Positions 27,801-36,154 of a stretch of 64,000 nucleotides of DNA are shown in pieces. The notes under the pieces are model-generated. The model was not told the origin of the DNA, did no database searches, and saw nothing but the letters and a program-made list of their open reading frames with translations. The stretch is from Pseudomonas fluorescens. GTDB lineage: Bacteria > Pseudomonadota > Gammaproteobacteria > Pseudomonadales > Pseudomonadaceae. Position numbers and translations under genes: made by a program. The DNA lies in contig NZ_MSDF01000012.1 of NCBI RefSeq assembly GCF_002022275.1, positions 46,368 to 110,367 on the forward strand, read 5' to 3'. Numbering within the stretch: the stretch's first letter is position 1; each line of letters starts with the position of its first letter.

Positions 27801-30673
27801 GGGTGTTTTTACAAACCGCGAAAAACGGCTTGCCACAGGATATCAACCGCACCACACCGAGCCCTGCACGGCACGACGGCACAAGCCATATTTCACCGCT
27901 CAGCGACTTGCGCCATGAGTTCTACAATATGAGCCTGCAGCGCAAGATCGACGATGTGCAAGGCACCACCGTCAACCGCACCCAGATGATCACCGGCATT
28001 CTGTGGACGTGCATCGAATGGGTGACAGCCGTCGCCACCATGCCGTTCCCCCTGCTCAGCCTGACCCTGGGGGGGTTGCTGGCCTTCAAGGACGCCATGC
28101 TCGCCCTGAATGCCTACTACCAAAACGACAAGGGCGGTGCGCTGGAGCACTACATCGGTTACCTGGCCAACTTCGGCGGCGCCGTGCTGTTTGATGTTCG
28201 TCCCGCTCTAAAAGGCGCCTTGAAGTCGCTGCGGCCGGTGATCAAACCGCGCCCACAAGCGGCTCAAAGTGCGGCAATCGGCAGGCTCGATGCACTCACG
28301 CCTGAAAACATGCAGCCTGCGCTGTTCAACGGGCGCGGGTTGTGGACCACTAAAACGCCCAATTCCGAGAACATCTACGTGCTATATCGACTGGACGCGG
28401 GCACTGGCCAATTTCATTCGACCGCACGCCTGGTCAAACGGGAAGGCGACCGCTGGGTACGTCCGACCGTACGCGGTGGCACCAACGGCTATGAATCATT
28501 GATAAACGAGCAGAGCAGCCCGCTGGACGACTTCGACCTGACCGGCGATGACGCCACGCTGCTGCGCGACATGCTCGACCCAACATTCAAGGAAAACCTG
28601 CCCGGTATGGAGTTGGGCGTACCGGAAGCCATCCTTCACAACTTTCAGGCGGGGACATCGTTTCTGCGCGACGCCTATTCAACGAGAGTTGCGCAATTGA
28701 CCCAACGCGCCGAGACGTTTTTCCAGGCTCTGCCTGCCCCACCCCCAAAAGCGCCAGTTCCCGTGCTGGCCGCAGACGCGGCCCATAGCGATATCGTCAA
28801 AACACTGTTTGGTCGCGATAAACGCCTGATCATCGGTACCCCCAAAAACCAGACTTCCAGCCTGCAACTCTTGATCGAGCAACTGCCTGCCCTGGTTGAG
28901 GGAGGACTCAAGCGCGTTTACATCGAGCACCTGCCACGAGACCTGTTCCAGAGCAAACTGAAAACCTTGAGTAACAAACGCCCTGGAGACAAAGCCCGCG
29001 CACTGAGAACACTCAAGCGCCAGCTGGACTTGGCGGATGACAACCTGGGGTTGTCGAAAGAGGCAGCCTTCACCTACAGCAAATTGCTGGATGAAACCCA
29101 GCGCCTGAATGTCGAGATGGATGGGCTGGACGGCTGTGTTTCCTATCATCTCGAACCGGTGACAAGCCTGCTCGACAGCTCGCGCTTCAGCCCACGAAGC
29201 AGCAAATTGCGCAACTTCTATTCCCACACCCTCATTGAACACAACCTGAGCGAAACCCCGGGGGAAGGCTGGGTGGCGTTGGTGACAGCGGATCGACTGG
29301 GTACGTATGAGCGGGTCCCGGGTCTGGCGGAGCTGCAAAAAACCCTGGCCTTGCGTGTGCAGAACGCAGCACCTGGGCAGCCAACCGGTGTATGGCCCGA
29401 CAACACTGCACTGGGCCTGTCCCGAGGGGATTACACCCTGGCGGTGCCAACTCCCCCCTCGGCGCTGCCCGCACCGACTACCTCTGCGACCCCGCCTGTG
29501 GCGGCCACACATTTTGCCGAATTCGACCTGCCCCTTGCCATTCATGCACCTATAGAGGAAATAAAGCACAGCCGCTTTGGGCTGGATACCCACTATGTGT
29601 CAGCCAAACCCGACCTTGTGGCTGCACAGAACCAATTCAGCGAGATACGACAACGCTTGGCGGGCGCCGCAGAAACCGCGTTTACCGACTTCACGCCCGC
29701 TCCGCGCGCACCGCTGACTCAACTCTCGACACAGAGCGAACAGGTATTTATCGAGCAGGTGTATCGGCAAAAAACTGGCTTGGTCATCGGCGAAAGCCAC
29801 ATCCAGCAGTCCGCCAAGCAGTTCTTGATAGACCAAATGAAACAGCTGAAAAAACAGGGGGTGAAAACGTTGTACATAGAGCATTTGCTCACCGACCTGC
29901 ATCAGGCTGCATTGGACACCTTTTACCGCACCTCAAAAATGCCCCCGAGCTTGAAAAACTATCTGGTAGCCCTCGATGCCGGCCAGATGCCAGGGTACAA
30001 AGGCGCTCACACGTTTACCAACGTGGTCAAAACGGCCAATAAATACGGGATTCGAGTCAGAGCACTGGACTGCACAGCCAGCTATCACGTCAAAGGCATC
30101 ATCGGTGATATGGGGCGGGGAGAGTTATTCAACTATTTCGCCAATGAAGTGATCAAGGCCGATCAGCTCGCCGAGGGCGCCCACAAATGGGTGGCCTTCA
30201 TGGGCAACTCCCATACCGATATGCATCGGGGAGTGCCGGGCATTGTCCAGTTGCAGGATGCGGTGAGCCTGCATGTGCGCGATACCTTCCCGGCACAGGC
30301 CAAAAGGCTGCGCACCGGCGGTTGGCAATCGGTCGGAGAACACTCGATTGTCGCCCTGCGCAGTGACTTCAAGATTGATGTGGGTAACCTCAAACAGCCA
30401 GCGCCGCGACGTACACCGCTGCCTGACCGTACACGGCTCACCGAAGCCGGTCATTTCTTCATTGAGCGTCCCAGTGAATTCGAGGTCAGCCTGGTTCACC
30501 GCTCCCGCAGCAATGAAATCATCACCACCGCGTTTCAAATCAATGACAAAGGCCAGTACTTCATCGAACGCTGGGACGCACTCAAGAATGAGCGCTTCTA
30601 TGACCTGACGGTTCTGATCGAAGTGCTCAAAGCGCAACCTCCTCGGGGCCTTGGGCTAAGGCAGATAACCTGA
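24875..30673 (+). CDS. large DUF6543-type toxin with two C-terminal TIKI/ChaN-like domains
   Basis: A 1,932-residue protein without signal peptide. Three loosely repeated modules fill residues 1-1000: LLFTP at 226, LLLCTP at 586, LLYTP at 931, and WYRSA at 360 and 696. They recall the DUF6543 dermonecrotic-toxin-like region of Pseudomonas proteins. A hydrophobic stretch at 1038-1100 could enter membranes. Then come two related domains. The second has GESH at 1639-1642, YIEHLLTDLH and GNSH at 1777-1780, as in the TIKI/TraB/EreA/ChaN superfamily that includes the C2 domain of Pasteurella multocida toxin. The first reads GTPK at 1321 and TADR at 1471, so it should be inactive. No start has a good Shine-Dalgarno; ATG 24965 is an alternative. 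No immunity or secretion gene is adjacent. Confidence 0.85.
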   Translation: MSTRAYLSTAEHTASIPMLVIQLTTPGAVPMSTPNTLASAPTLQQIHTHLLEIDPTLRPHSRRPVVLPKDRATLEQTSATLKRINGTFQTQARALYQGLDQVDLTQTAGKQKLSQLQSGLNKNLQTLNETSTVDGQSRKTYLTFTAGISALEHEARLNVSDYLLSPADLLMLEDCSRGPSFRPGLYALTFSYQEHTVAFAGAFVLTRKASPAIDSLSSTDPVGPVLLFTPSRGLEAFDSLHELDQGLQSAMATHTGRAEFNRHLPVRYQHLETLEIFPLNLQPIEGEPLFEHAYQALLDKRTQDIDFALSLAEDGQLNAAQLQQQLDNAVNAALPDLTSRLELRAQLLLERDLYHALPDWYRSAGDSQRNMLDLHLRNYNQARQAFMDLIGPASTPHALARYQWAEYLAYRWDIHDLDPDKLHITTRRTVAQAGAYVQQRSLVELTLRGLHTDDAKAGSAFLEHSTLSYAGAPLNEELSWITPQKLITPLQSLQPRLEFANVQKIALGTPQIKHAARSFFDQRLVTMAYLAKLQGHLSQADFQLFEQLRDTPRPGLCAQTVMFHGAQLKDLWLLREDDASGQAKRLLLCTPDAPSAQQFYSFSTERECQTHILGWLSDKPQADNRSMAGYVLEQVPLRFRPSMTAVIQGIGFKPGAEEHLKVTFGKPCNHTDCLDAMAAHRLALLLDDYELGAPAWYRSASAADRTRLTTLAEDAAGALHAYNARPDSEASFTTFESYLHEKAKRSLNLLLGRRQNDVDPDSIFVYSPKPLIGDGDKPVSYTTLYRDGYDDSIGFLNEKFSRSATFRGPTGIDLSALTTEKVERSVRGVWIGERYIDEVRQRLQNSSSPKYDERRNAVLTIQQLHMKSCALESRLRGHVASIDLAWLERAIDSLTDTAITVRNTYKVHRLFINGDWVIGNYLFSHADNPVLLYTPDAPDGIAFREAKLFNYLLKHVDGMLGYWRARVPLTSAARIGVFLQTAKNGLPQDINRTTPSPARHDGTSHISPLSDLRHEFYNMSLQRKIDDVQGTTVNRTQMITGILWTCIEWVTAVATMPFPLLSLTLGGLLAFKDAMLALNAYYQNDKGGALEHYIGYLANFGGAVLFDVRPALKGALKSLRPVIKPRPQAAQSAAIGRLDALTPENMQPALFNGRGLWTTKTPNSENIYVLYRLDAGTGQFHSTARLVKREGDRWVRPTVRGGTNGYESLINEQSSPLDDFDLTGDDATLLRDMLDPTFKENLPGMELGVPEAILHNFQAGTSFLRDAYSTRVAQLTQRAETFFQALPAPPPKAPVPVLAADAAHSDIVKTLFGRDKRLIIGTPKNQTSSLQLLIEQLPALVEGGLKRVYIEHLPRDLFQSKLKTLSNKRPGDKARALRTLKRQLDLADDNLGLSKEAAFTYSKLLDETQRLNVEMDGLDGCVSYHLEPVTSLLDSSRFSPRSSKLRNFYSHTLIEHNLSETPGEGWVALVTADRLGTYERVPGLAELQKTLALRVQNAAPGQPTGVWPDNTALGLSRGDYTLAVPTPPSALPAPTTSATPPVAATHFAEFDLPLAIHAPIEEIKHSRFGLDTHYVSAKPDLVAAQNQFSEIRQRLAGAAETAFTDFTPAPRAPLTQLSTQSEQVFIEQVYRQKTGLVIGESHIQQSAKQFLIDQMKQLKKQGVKTLYIEHLLTDLHQAALDTFYRTSKMPPSLKNYLVALDAGQMPGYKGAHTFTNVVKTANKYGIRVRALDCTASYHVKGIIGDMGRGELFNYFANEVIKADQLAEGAHKWVAFMGNSHTDMHRGVPGIVQLQDAVSLHVRDTFPAQAKRLRTGGWQSVGEHSIVALRSDFKIDVGNLKQPAPRRTPLPDRTRLTEAGHFFIERPSEFEVSLVHRSRSNEIITTAFQINDKGQYFIERWDALKNERFYDLTVLIEVLKAQPPRGLGLRQIT

Positions 30674-30844
30674 CAATCAAAACCTGAACACCTCGCCCGG
30701 CAATCGGGCGGGGTTCGCCGTTCATCAGCCCACTTAAAAATAATTTCAGAATCACCTCTTGCCGCCGATACCGACCTACATACTTTGGCTGGCTCAAACA
30801 ACAACACCGCCCAGCAGACAAACATCACCTTCAGGGAGCTTTCG

Positions 30845-32764
30845 ATGAATAGCTGGTTCGGCAACATTAGCGTCAATCTCAAACTGGGCCTGGGCTTTGG
30901 CCTCGTTCTGGTCCTCACTTCGATTCTGGCCCTCACCGGCTGGACCAGCCTGGGCGGTCTGATCGATCGCAGCAACTGGATGAGCGACATCACTCAGCTC
31001 AACGCCTCGCTGACCAAACTGCGCATCGTGCGCCTGCAATACATGCTGGCCAATGGCGACGAAGCCGTGGCCCAGAACGTCCAGACCAGCCTCGACGCTT
31101 TCGCCGCCCAGCAGCAGAAGCTGCTCGACAGCTTCAAGAGCCCGGAAAACCTCAAGCTGCTCAACGAGCAAAAGGCCGTCATCACGGCTTACCAGCAATC
31201 CCTGAACAAGATGCGCGAGGCCTACCGTAACGGCGCCAGCGCGCGCCAGGTGATGGGCGACAAGGCCGACGTCGCCAATACGCAGATCAATGCGCTGGAA
31301 GCCAGCGTGCAGCAGATGGCCGACAGCCCGGAACGCTTCACCCAGTACCAGGCCGTGAGCAACGCCAAAGAAGATTTCCAGCTGGCGCGCTATGAAGTGC
31401 GCGGCTACACCAACAACGTCAATGCCGAAACCGAAGCCCGCGCCGCCGCTCAAATCGAGAAAGCCATCAGTGGCTTGAAAGGCCTTAGCGCTGCGTTCGG
31501 TGGCAGCCAACAAAGTGCGTTGGCTTCTCTGGAAACAGCGCTCGGCGCCTATCGCAGCGCCGTGCAAAGCTACAAGGCGGCGAACGCCAACATCGTGACC
31601 GCCCGCGCTGAAATGACCACCCAGGGCACCGATATCGTTTCGATCAGCGACAAGCTCTACGATATCCAGCTGGACCGCCGTGACGCCGAAAGCGCCCAGG
31701 CCCGCAGCCTGCAATTGATCAGCACGTTGCTTGCATTGTTGGTCGGCATCATCGCCGCGCTGGTGATTACCCGCCAGATCACCCGCCCGATCCAGGAAAC
31801 CCTGGCGGTGGTGGAACGCATTGCCTCCGGCGATCTGAGCCACAACATTCAAATCACCCGTCGCGACGAACTGGGCGTGCTGCAACAAGGCATCCAGCGC
31901 ATGGGCACCACCTTGCGTGAGCTGATCAGCGGCATTCGCGACGGCGTGATGCAAATCTCCAGTGCGGCCGAAGAGCTATCGGCGGTGACCGAACAAACCA
32001 GCGCAGGCGTGAACAGCCAGAAAATCGAGACCGACCAGGTCGCCACCGCAATGCATGAAATGACTGCCACCGTGCAGGAAGTTGCGCGCAATGCCGAACA
32101 GGCCTCTTTGGCCGCTGCCGATGCCGATGGCCAGGCCCGCGCAGGTGACAAAGTGGTAGCCGAGGCCATCGCCCAGATCGAACGCCTGGCCGCCGAAGTG
32201 GCACGCTCGACCGACGCCATGACGCACCTGCAACAAGAGAGCAACAAGATCGGCAGCGTGATGGACGTGATCAAAGCCGTGGCCGAACAGACCAACCTGC
32301 TCGCGCTCAACGCTGCGATTGAAGCAGCACGTGCCGGTGAAGCCGGACGTGGCTTTGCCGTGGTGGCCGATGAGGTGCGCGGCCTGGCCCAGCGCACGCA
32401 AAAATCCACCGAAGAAATCGAAGGCCTGGTCGCCGGTTTGCAGAACGGCACCCAGCAAGTGGCGGCGGTGATGAACAACAGCCGCAGCCTCACCGACAGC
32501 AGTGTCGAGCTGACGCGCAAAGCCGGCGTGTCGCTGGAAAACATCACGCGTACGGTGTCAAATATCCAGTCGATGAACCAGCAGATTGCCGCAGCGGCCG
32601 AGCAGCAAAGCGCCGTGGCGGAAGAGATCAGCCGCAGCATCGTGAATGTTCGTGATGTGTCGGAGCAGACCGCAACGGCGAGCGATGAGACGGCCAAATC
32701 GAGTGTGGAACTGGCGCGACTGGGTAGCCAGTTGCAGCAGATGGTCAGTCATTTCCGGGTGTAG
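30845..32764 (+). CDS. mcpS: chemoreceptor with HBM sensor domain, McpS-like
   Basis: This 639-residue methyl-accepting chemotaxis protein starts [20 protein letters not shown], as does McpS of P. putida, and has the same length as I recall. Order: TM1 at about 12-32, a long helical bimodular periplasmic domain at 35-285, TM2 ([17 protein letters not shown]) near 295, a HAMP domain, and the signalling tip [20 protein letters not shown] near 490. McpS binds TCA-cycle acids; ligand residues were not checked one by one. ATG 30845 has GGAG six bases upstream. It is a single-gene unit. Confidence 0.93.
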   Translation: MNSWFGNISVNLKLGLGFGLVLVLTSILALTGWTSLGGLIDRSNWMSDITQLNASLTKLRIVRLQYMLANGDEAVAQNVQTSLDAFAAQQQKLLDSFKSPENLKLLNEQKAVITAYQQSLNKMREAYRNGASARQVMGDKADVANTQINALEASVQQMADSPERFTQYQAVSNAKEDFQLARYEVRGYTNNVNAETEARAAAQIEKAISGLKGLSAAFGGSQQSALASLETALGAYRSAVQSYKAANANIVTARAEMTTQGTDIVSISDKLYDIQLDRRDAESAQARSLQLISTLLALLVGIIAALVITRQITRPIQETLAVVERIASGDLSHNIQITRRDELGVLQQGIQRMGTTLRELISGIRDGVMQISSAAEELSAVTEQTSAGVNSQKIETDQVATAMHEMTATVQEVARNAEQASLAAADADGQARAGDKVVAEAIAQIERLAAEVARSTDAMTHLQQESNKIGSVMDVIKAVAEQTNLLALNAAIEAARAGEAGRGFAVVADEVRGLAQRTQKSTEEIEGLVAGLQNGTQQVAAVMNNSRSLTDSSVELTRKAGVSLENITRTVSNIQSMNQQIAAAAEQQSAVAEEISRSIVNVRDVSEQTATASDETAKSSVELARLGSQLQQMVSHFRV

Positions 32765-32767
32765 AAA

Positions 32768-32802
32768 CAAAAAAGCCGCCTCGGCCTAAACCGGGGCGGC
32801 TC
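32768..32802 (-). terminator. terminator of the leftward leader-ORF transcript
   Basis: AGCCGCC (32774-32780) pairs with GGCGGCT (32795-32801). The T-rich tract is on the left (TTTTTTGTTTC when read leftward), so it serves the minus strand best. Confidence 0.8.
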
Positions 32803-32815
32803 CACTTCTCAGACC

Positions 32816-32914
32816 TTACAGGTCATCGAAGCTGTCCCGCAGGAATGTCCACACGTGATAAGCACGCGAGGCATTCACTACGAGGTTCCACATATGTCGT
32901 GCAAACTTGGACAT
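32816..32914 (-). CDS. 32-codon small ORF behind a structured leader
   Basis: ATG at 32914 to TAA at 32816-32818 encodes MSKFARHMWNLVVNASRAYH followed by a dozen more residues ending DSFDDL. GGAGGG lies six bases before the ATG, an almost ideal Shine-Dalgarno. A minus-strand terminator follows at 32768-32802, and a long folded leader precedes it, so the ORF sits in a complete small transcription unit. The peptide is amphipathic, basic at the start and acidic at the end, without repeated codons typical of attenuator peptides. I do not recognise it. Confidence 0.6.
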   Translation of the reverse strand: MSKFARHMWNLVVNASRAYHVWTFLRDSFDDL

Positions 32915-32920
32915 ACTCGG

Positions 32921-33093
32921 CCCTCCGTGAGTTGGGCCTTACCTCCAGCGCACTTACCGGAACATGTGAGCCTTCGGACGCAGGTCGAATGCGTCCTTTG
33001 AGGTGGCCGGGCTAATGGTCCTTCCGCATCAATCCGGCACGGATTACTAGCCCGTGGCGGTCGGTCCAGAATTCGCGCGCATACCCAACTCAC
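32921..33093 (-). promoter_or_regulatory. riboswitch-like structured leader
   Basis: On the minus strand GTGAGTTGGG (33093-33084 read as RNA) pairs perfectly with CCCAACTCAC (32936-32927), closing a 147-nt domain. Inside are GGGCTA/TAGCCC and a hairpin GGACGCA/TGCGTCC at about 32976-32997. The closing helix ends exactly where the GGAGGG ribosome-binding site (32926-32921) begins. This layout is that of a translational riboswitch or other sensory leader. I could not match it to a known class. Confidence 0.55.
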
Positions 33094-33302
33094 CTAAAGA
33101 GCGACAAACGCAGAACGGGGAGGATCCTAACCAACATTCCTGCCTAAGGTGTGTCATGCCGTCGTAATATATCCAATATCCCCCCATAGATTCATTGCAA
33201 GCTTTTGCAGTCATATCGAGCCATTATCAAATACCTGAAGACCCTGCATGCCAGCTCTGGATCCGCCTTGCGTGATGACATAACCAGCGTTAGTATCGGC
33301 TT

Positions 33303-33325
33303 GCAGGTCGAATGCGTCCTTTGAG
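33303..33325. repeat. second copy of a 23-nt leader segment
   Basis: Positions 33303-33325 are identical to 32980-33002, which form most of one hairpin in the leader. The surroundings do not match, so only this piece was duplicated or conserved. Confidence 0.85.
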
Positions 33326-33358
33326 ATAGCAACCCCAGCCACTAACTGGGTTTGCAAT

Positions 33359-33388
33359 AAAAAACCGCCCTACTAAGGCGGTTTTTTA
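33359..33388. terminator. bidirectional terminator at the end of the D-amino-acid operon
   Basis: AACCGCC (33363-33369) pairs with GGCGGTT (33377-33383), with an A run before and a T run after. Confidence 0.9.
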
Positions 33389-33406
33389 TTGCCCGCGATT
33401 TACCCT

Positions 33407-33775
33407 TCAGCCCTCGCCTTCTTCAACAAACACCAGCCGATTCCCAAACGGATCGCTGATGCTCATCTCCCGCGAGCCCCAAGGCGTTTCTTCAACCCCA
33501 GGCTTGGCATACCGGTATTCCTTGGCCAGCAATTGCTGCTGATAAGCGTCCACACCCTGCGCCTGAATCCGCACCGCCGAACCCGGCGAAGCATCGCCGT
33601 GATGCTCGGACAAATGCAGCACGCACTTACCCAGCGAGACCTGCAGATACAGCGGAAAATTCGCTTCGAAGCGATGCTGCCAATCCACCTTGAACCCGAG
33701 GAAGTCGACGTAGAACTCCAACGCCTTGGCCTCGTCGAAAATCCGCAGAATGGGGGTAACTTTTCCCAAGTGCAT
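33407..33775 (-). CDS. VOC (glyoxalase/bleomycin-resistance) family protein
   Basis: A 122-residue single-module VOC protein. It has ILRIFDEAKALEFYVDFLGF at residues 9-28, LHLSEHHGDASPG near 60 and SISDPFGNRLVFVE near the end, where the last Glu could bind metal. Proteins of this kind act as metalloenzymes or as binding proteins; the substrate is unknown. It is the last gene of the leftward operon, 38 bp after the D-aminoacylase gene. ATG 33775 follows AAGGAGG by nine bases. Confidence 0.85.
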   Translation of the reverse strand: MHLGKVTPILRIFDEAKALEFYVDFLGFKVDWQHRFEANFPLYLQVSLGKCVLHLSEHHGDASPGSAVRIQAQGVDAYQQQLLAKEYRYAKPGVEETPWGSREMSISDPFGNRLVFVEEGEG

Positions 33776-33813
33776 GTAGCCGCCTCCTTGCCTGCGATGA
33801 ACGATAACCCGGT

Positions 33814-35280
33814 CTACCGCCCAGCCACGAACCCGCCACGCAAATCCCCACTGCGCGCCAGGAACCGGCCCGGCCGCTGACCGTTCGCCTGCCCGTCGCG
33901 ATAACTCAACACGCCGTTGACCCACACGCCATCAATGCCTTCTGCTGCGCGTTGCGGCGCCTTGAAATCCGCCACATCGCGCACAAGCAGCGGGTCGAAC
34001 AACACCAGGTCGGCCCAGTGCCCTTCACGAATTTCGCCGCGCTCGGCCAGGCCAAAACGGGCAGCCGACAACCCCGTCATTTTATGCACCGCCGTATGCA
34101 ACGGGAACAAGCCCACATCCCGGCTGAAATGCCCCAGCACCCTGGGAAACGCGCCCCACAAACGCGGGTGTGGGAAAGGGTCTTCCGGCAAACCATCCGA
34201 GCCGACCATCGACAACGGATGCGCCAGAATGCGCCGCACATCTGCCTCATCCATGCCGTAATACACCGCCCCCGCCGGTTGCAGGCGACGCGCTGCGTCC
34301 ATCAGCGAAACGTCCCACTCGGCGGCAATGTCCTGCAAGTCACGCCCGCCCACTTCCGGGTGTGGCGTGGACCAGGTAATGGTGATGCGGAACGCATCAG
34401 TGACCTGCTTCAAATCCAGCGTCGAAGAACTCGCTGCATAGGGATAACAATCACACCCCACCGGATGGGTTTTCGCCGCCTGCTCCAGCGATGCCAACAA
34501 GTGCGGACTGCGCCCCCAGTTCCCCGCGCCCGCACATTTAAGGTGGGAAATGATCACCGGTACCTGCGCATGCCGGCCAATCTGAAACGCCTCATCCATC
34601 GCCTCCAGCACCGGCTCGAATTCACTGCGCAAATGGGTGGTGTACACCGCCCCGAAAGCCGTCAGTTCTTCACTGAGTTGCAGTACTTCGTCGGTCTCGG
34701 CATTGAACGCGCTGGCGTAGGCCAGGCCGGTGGATAAACCGAGGGCGCCGTCCTCGAGGCTCTCCTGCAATTGCACGCGCATGGCGGCGATTTCATCCGG
34801 CGTGGCGGTGCGGTGCAGGTCGTCCATATGGTTGCTGCGCAATGCCGTATGGCCGATCAAGGCGGCGACGTTGACTGCCGGATGAGCCGCTTCGACGGCG
34901 CTGCGATAATCGGCAAACCGTGGATAAGTGAATGCCTCACGCCTGCCGAGCAGGTTCATCGGGTCGGGCGGATCGCTGCGCAAACTGACCGGCGAAGCGC
35001 TGATGCCGCAGTTGCCAACGATGACCGTGGTCACGCCTTGACTAAGCTTGGGCAACATCTGCGGATGACGGATCACCACCGTGTCATCGTGGGTGTGCAC
35101 ATCGATGAAACCCGGTGCCAGCACGCGGCCATTGGCGTCAATCTCATGCTCGGCCGTCGCGGTGGATAAGTCCCCAATGCTCTCGATGCGCCCGGCCAGG
35201 AGCCCCACATCTGCCACATACCCCGGGGTGTTGCTGCCATCAATGATCAGCGCCTGGCGAATCAACGTGTCGTACTGCAT
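33814..35280 (-). CDS. D-aminoacylase (N-acyl-D-amino-acid deacylase)
   Basis: This 488-residue amidohydrolase has the metal motif FIDVHTHDD near residue 58, VGNCGISASP near 90 whose Cys is a metal ligand in D-aminoacylases, HLRSE near 210, ISHLKCAGAGNWG near 240 and the catalytic Asp in VGSDGLPED near 350. It releases free D-amino acids from N-acyl forms. ATG 35280 lies one base after the upstream rpiR stop, with GGAG seven bases before. The neighbours (RpiR regulator, GntP-type symporter) are those usual for this enzyme in Pseudomonas. Confidence 0.93.
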   Translation of the reverse strand: MQYDTLIRQALIIDGSNTPGYVADVGLLAGRIESIGDLSTATAEHEIDANGRVLAPGFIDVHTHDDTVVIRHPQMLPKLSQGVTTVIVGNCGISASPVSLRSDPPDPMNLLGRREAFTYPRFADYRSAVEAAHPAVNVAALIGHTALRSNHMDDLHRTATPDEIAAMRVQLQESLEDGALGLSTGLAYASAFNAETDEVLQLSEELTAFGAVYTTHLRSEFEPVLEAMDEAFQIGRHAQVPVIISHLKCAGAGNWGRSPHLLASLEQAAKTHPVGCDCYPYAASSSTLDLKQVTDAFRITITWSTPHPEVGGRDLQDIAAEWDVSLMDAARRLQPAGAVYYGMDEADVRRILAHPLSMVGSDGLPEDPFPHPRLWGAFPRVLGHFSRDVGLFPLHTAVHKMTGLSAARFGLAERGEIREGHWADLVLFDPLLVRDVADFKAPQRAAEGIDGVWVNGVLSYRDGQANGQRPGRFLARSGDLRGGFVAGR

Positions 35281-35281
35281 A

Positions 35282-36142
35282 TCAGTCTCCAAGCGGCAGG
35301 CTGTCAGGCCCACCGCGATAATCGTCCAGGGCCAGCTTGATCCGGCGCAGGCGTTCCTGGTTGTCGTCCGGCAGGGCCAGTGCCAGCTCGGTGGCGAGCA
35401 GGTCGATGGCCAGCAGCATTCCGTAGCGCGCCGCAGTGGGCTTGTAGATAAAACTGGTTTCCGCCGGTTGCAGCGGCAGCACGACGTCCGCCAACTGTGC
35501 CAAAGGCGACTCGGCCAGGGTGATGGCGATGATGCGCGCGTCGTAGTTGCGTGCCAGCGCAACCACGTCGAGTAATTCAGGCGTGAGGCCAGTGAGCGAG
35601 CAGACGATCAGCACATGCTCCGGGCCCAGCGTCGCAGCGGTGACACGCATCATCACCGGGTCATGGCTGGCAGCAATCGGATAGCCCAGACGCACCAGGC
35701 GCACCTGCAACTCATCGCTGCACAAGCTCGACGGGCCGCCCATGCCGAACGCATGAATCATCCGCGCCTTGCCCAGCAAGCTGACCGCGTCGACAAAACT
35801 CGCCTGGTTAAACCCCGACAAGTGCTGACGCAATGTCGCTTCGATGTCACCCAGAATCTGCCGATGAAACGCCGATTGTTCCGGCAACCCCGCAGGGTCC
35901 AAAAAGCGGCTGCCGACGCCGCTGGCCTGCGCCAATTGCAGGCGCAAATCACGCAAATCCCGGCACCCCACGCTGCGCGCAAACCGCGACAAGGTGGCGG
36001 TGCTGACCTCGGCCCGTTGCGACAACGCTTCAAGGCTGGCCGACGCAGCAAAGCCCACGTCATCCAGCATCAGCCTGGCGATACGCCCTTCGCCGGCGCT
36101 GAAGGAGTCCTGGCGGGCGCGGATCTGGTAGAGGATGTCCAT
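35282..36142 (-). CDS. RpiR/MurR-family regulator
   Basis: A 286-residue protein with an N-terminal RpiR-type helix-turn-helix (EALSQRAEVSTATLSRFARS at about 39-58) and a C-terminal SIS domain (IHAFGMGGPSSLCSDELQVR, VLIVCSLTGLTPELLDVVAL). SIS domains bind phosphosugars or similar ligands. Its gene lies between the symporter and the D-aminoacylase gene, within the operon, so it most likely controls that operon; a candidate operator is at 37585-37597. Confidence 0.92.
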   Translation of the reverse strand: MDILYQIRARQDSFSAGEGRIARLMLDDVGFAASASLEALSQRAEVSTATLSRFARSVGCRDLRDLRLQLAQASGVGSRFLDPAGLPEQSAFHRQILGDIEATLRQHLSGFNQASFVDAVSLLGKARMIHAFGMGGPSSLCSDELQVRLVRLGYPIAASHDPVMMRVTAATLGPEHVLIVCSLTGLTPELLDVVALARNYDARIIAITLAESPLAQLADVVLPLQPAETSFIYKPTAARYGMLLAIDLLATELALALPDDNQERLRRIKLALDDYRGGPDSLPLGD

Positions 36143-36154
36143 GGGGGCTCCGGG

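Noticed and set aside
30694..30710. Terminator after the toxin gene
   Set aside because: CGCCCG/CGGGCG form a short stem, but no T run follows, so I did not list it as a terminator.
32941..33093. Known riboswitch such as cobalamin, M-box or yybP-ykoY
   Set aside because: No core motif of these classes was found in either strand, so the element is left unassigned.
34900..35562. Upstream extension of the D-aminoacylase frame to 35562
   Set aside because: The added part overlaps the rpiR gene in another frame; the enzyme fold starts at 35280.
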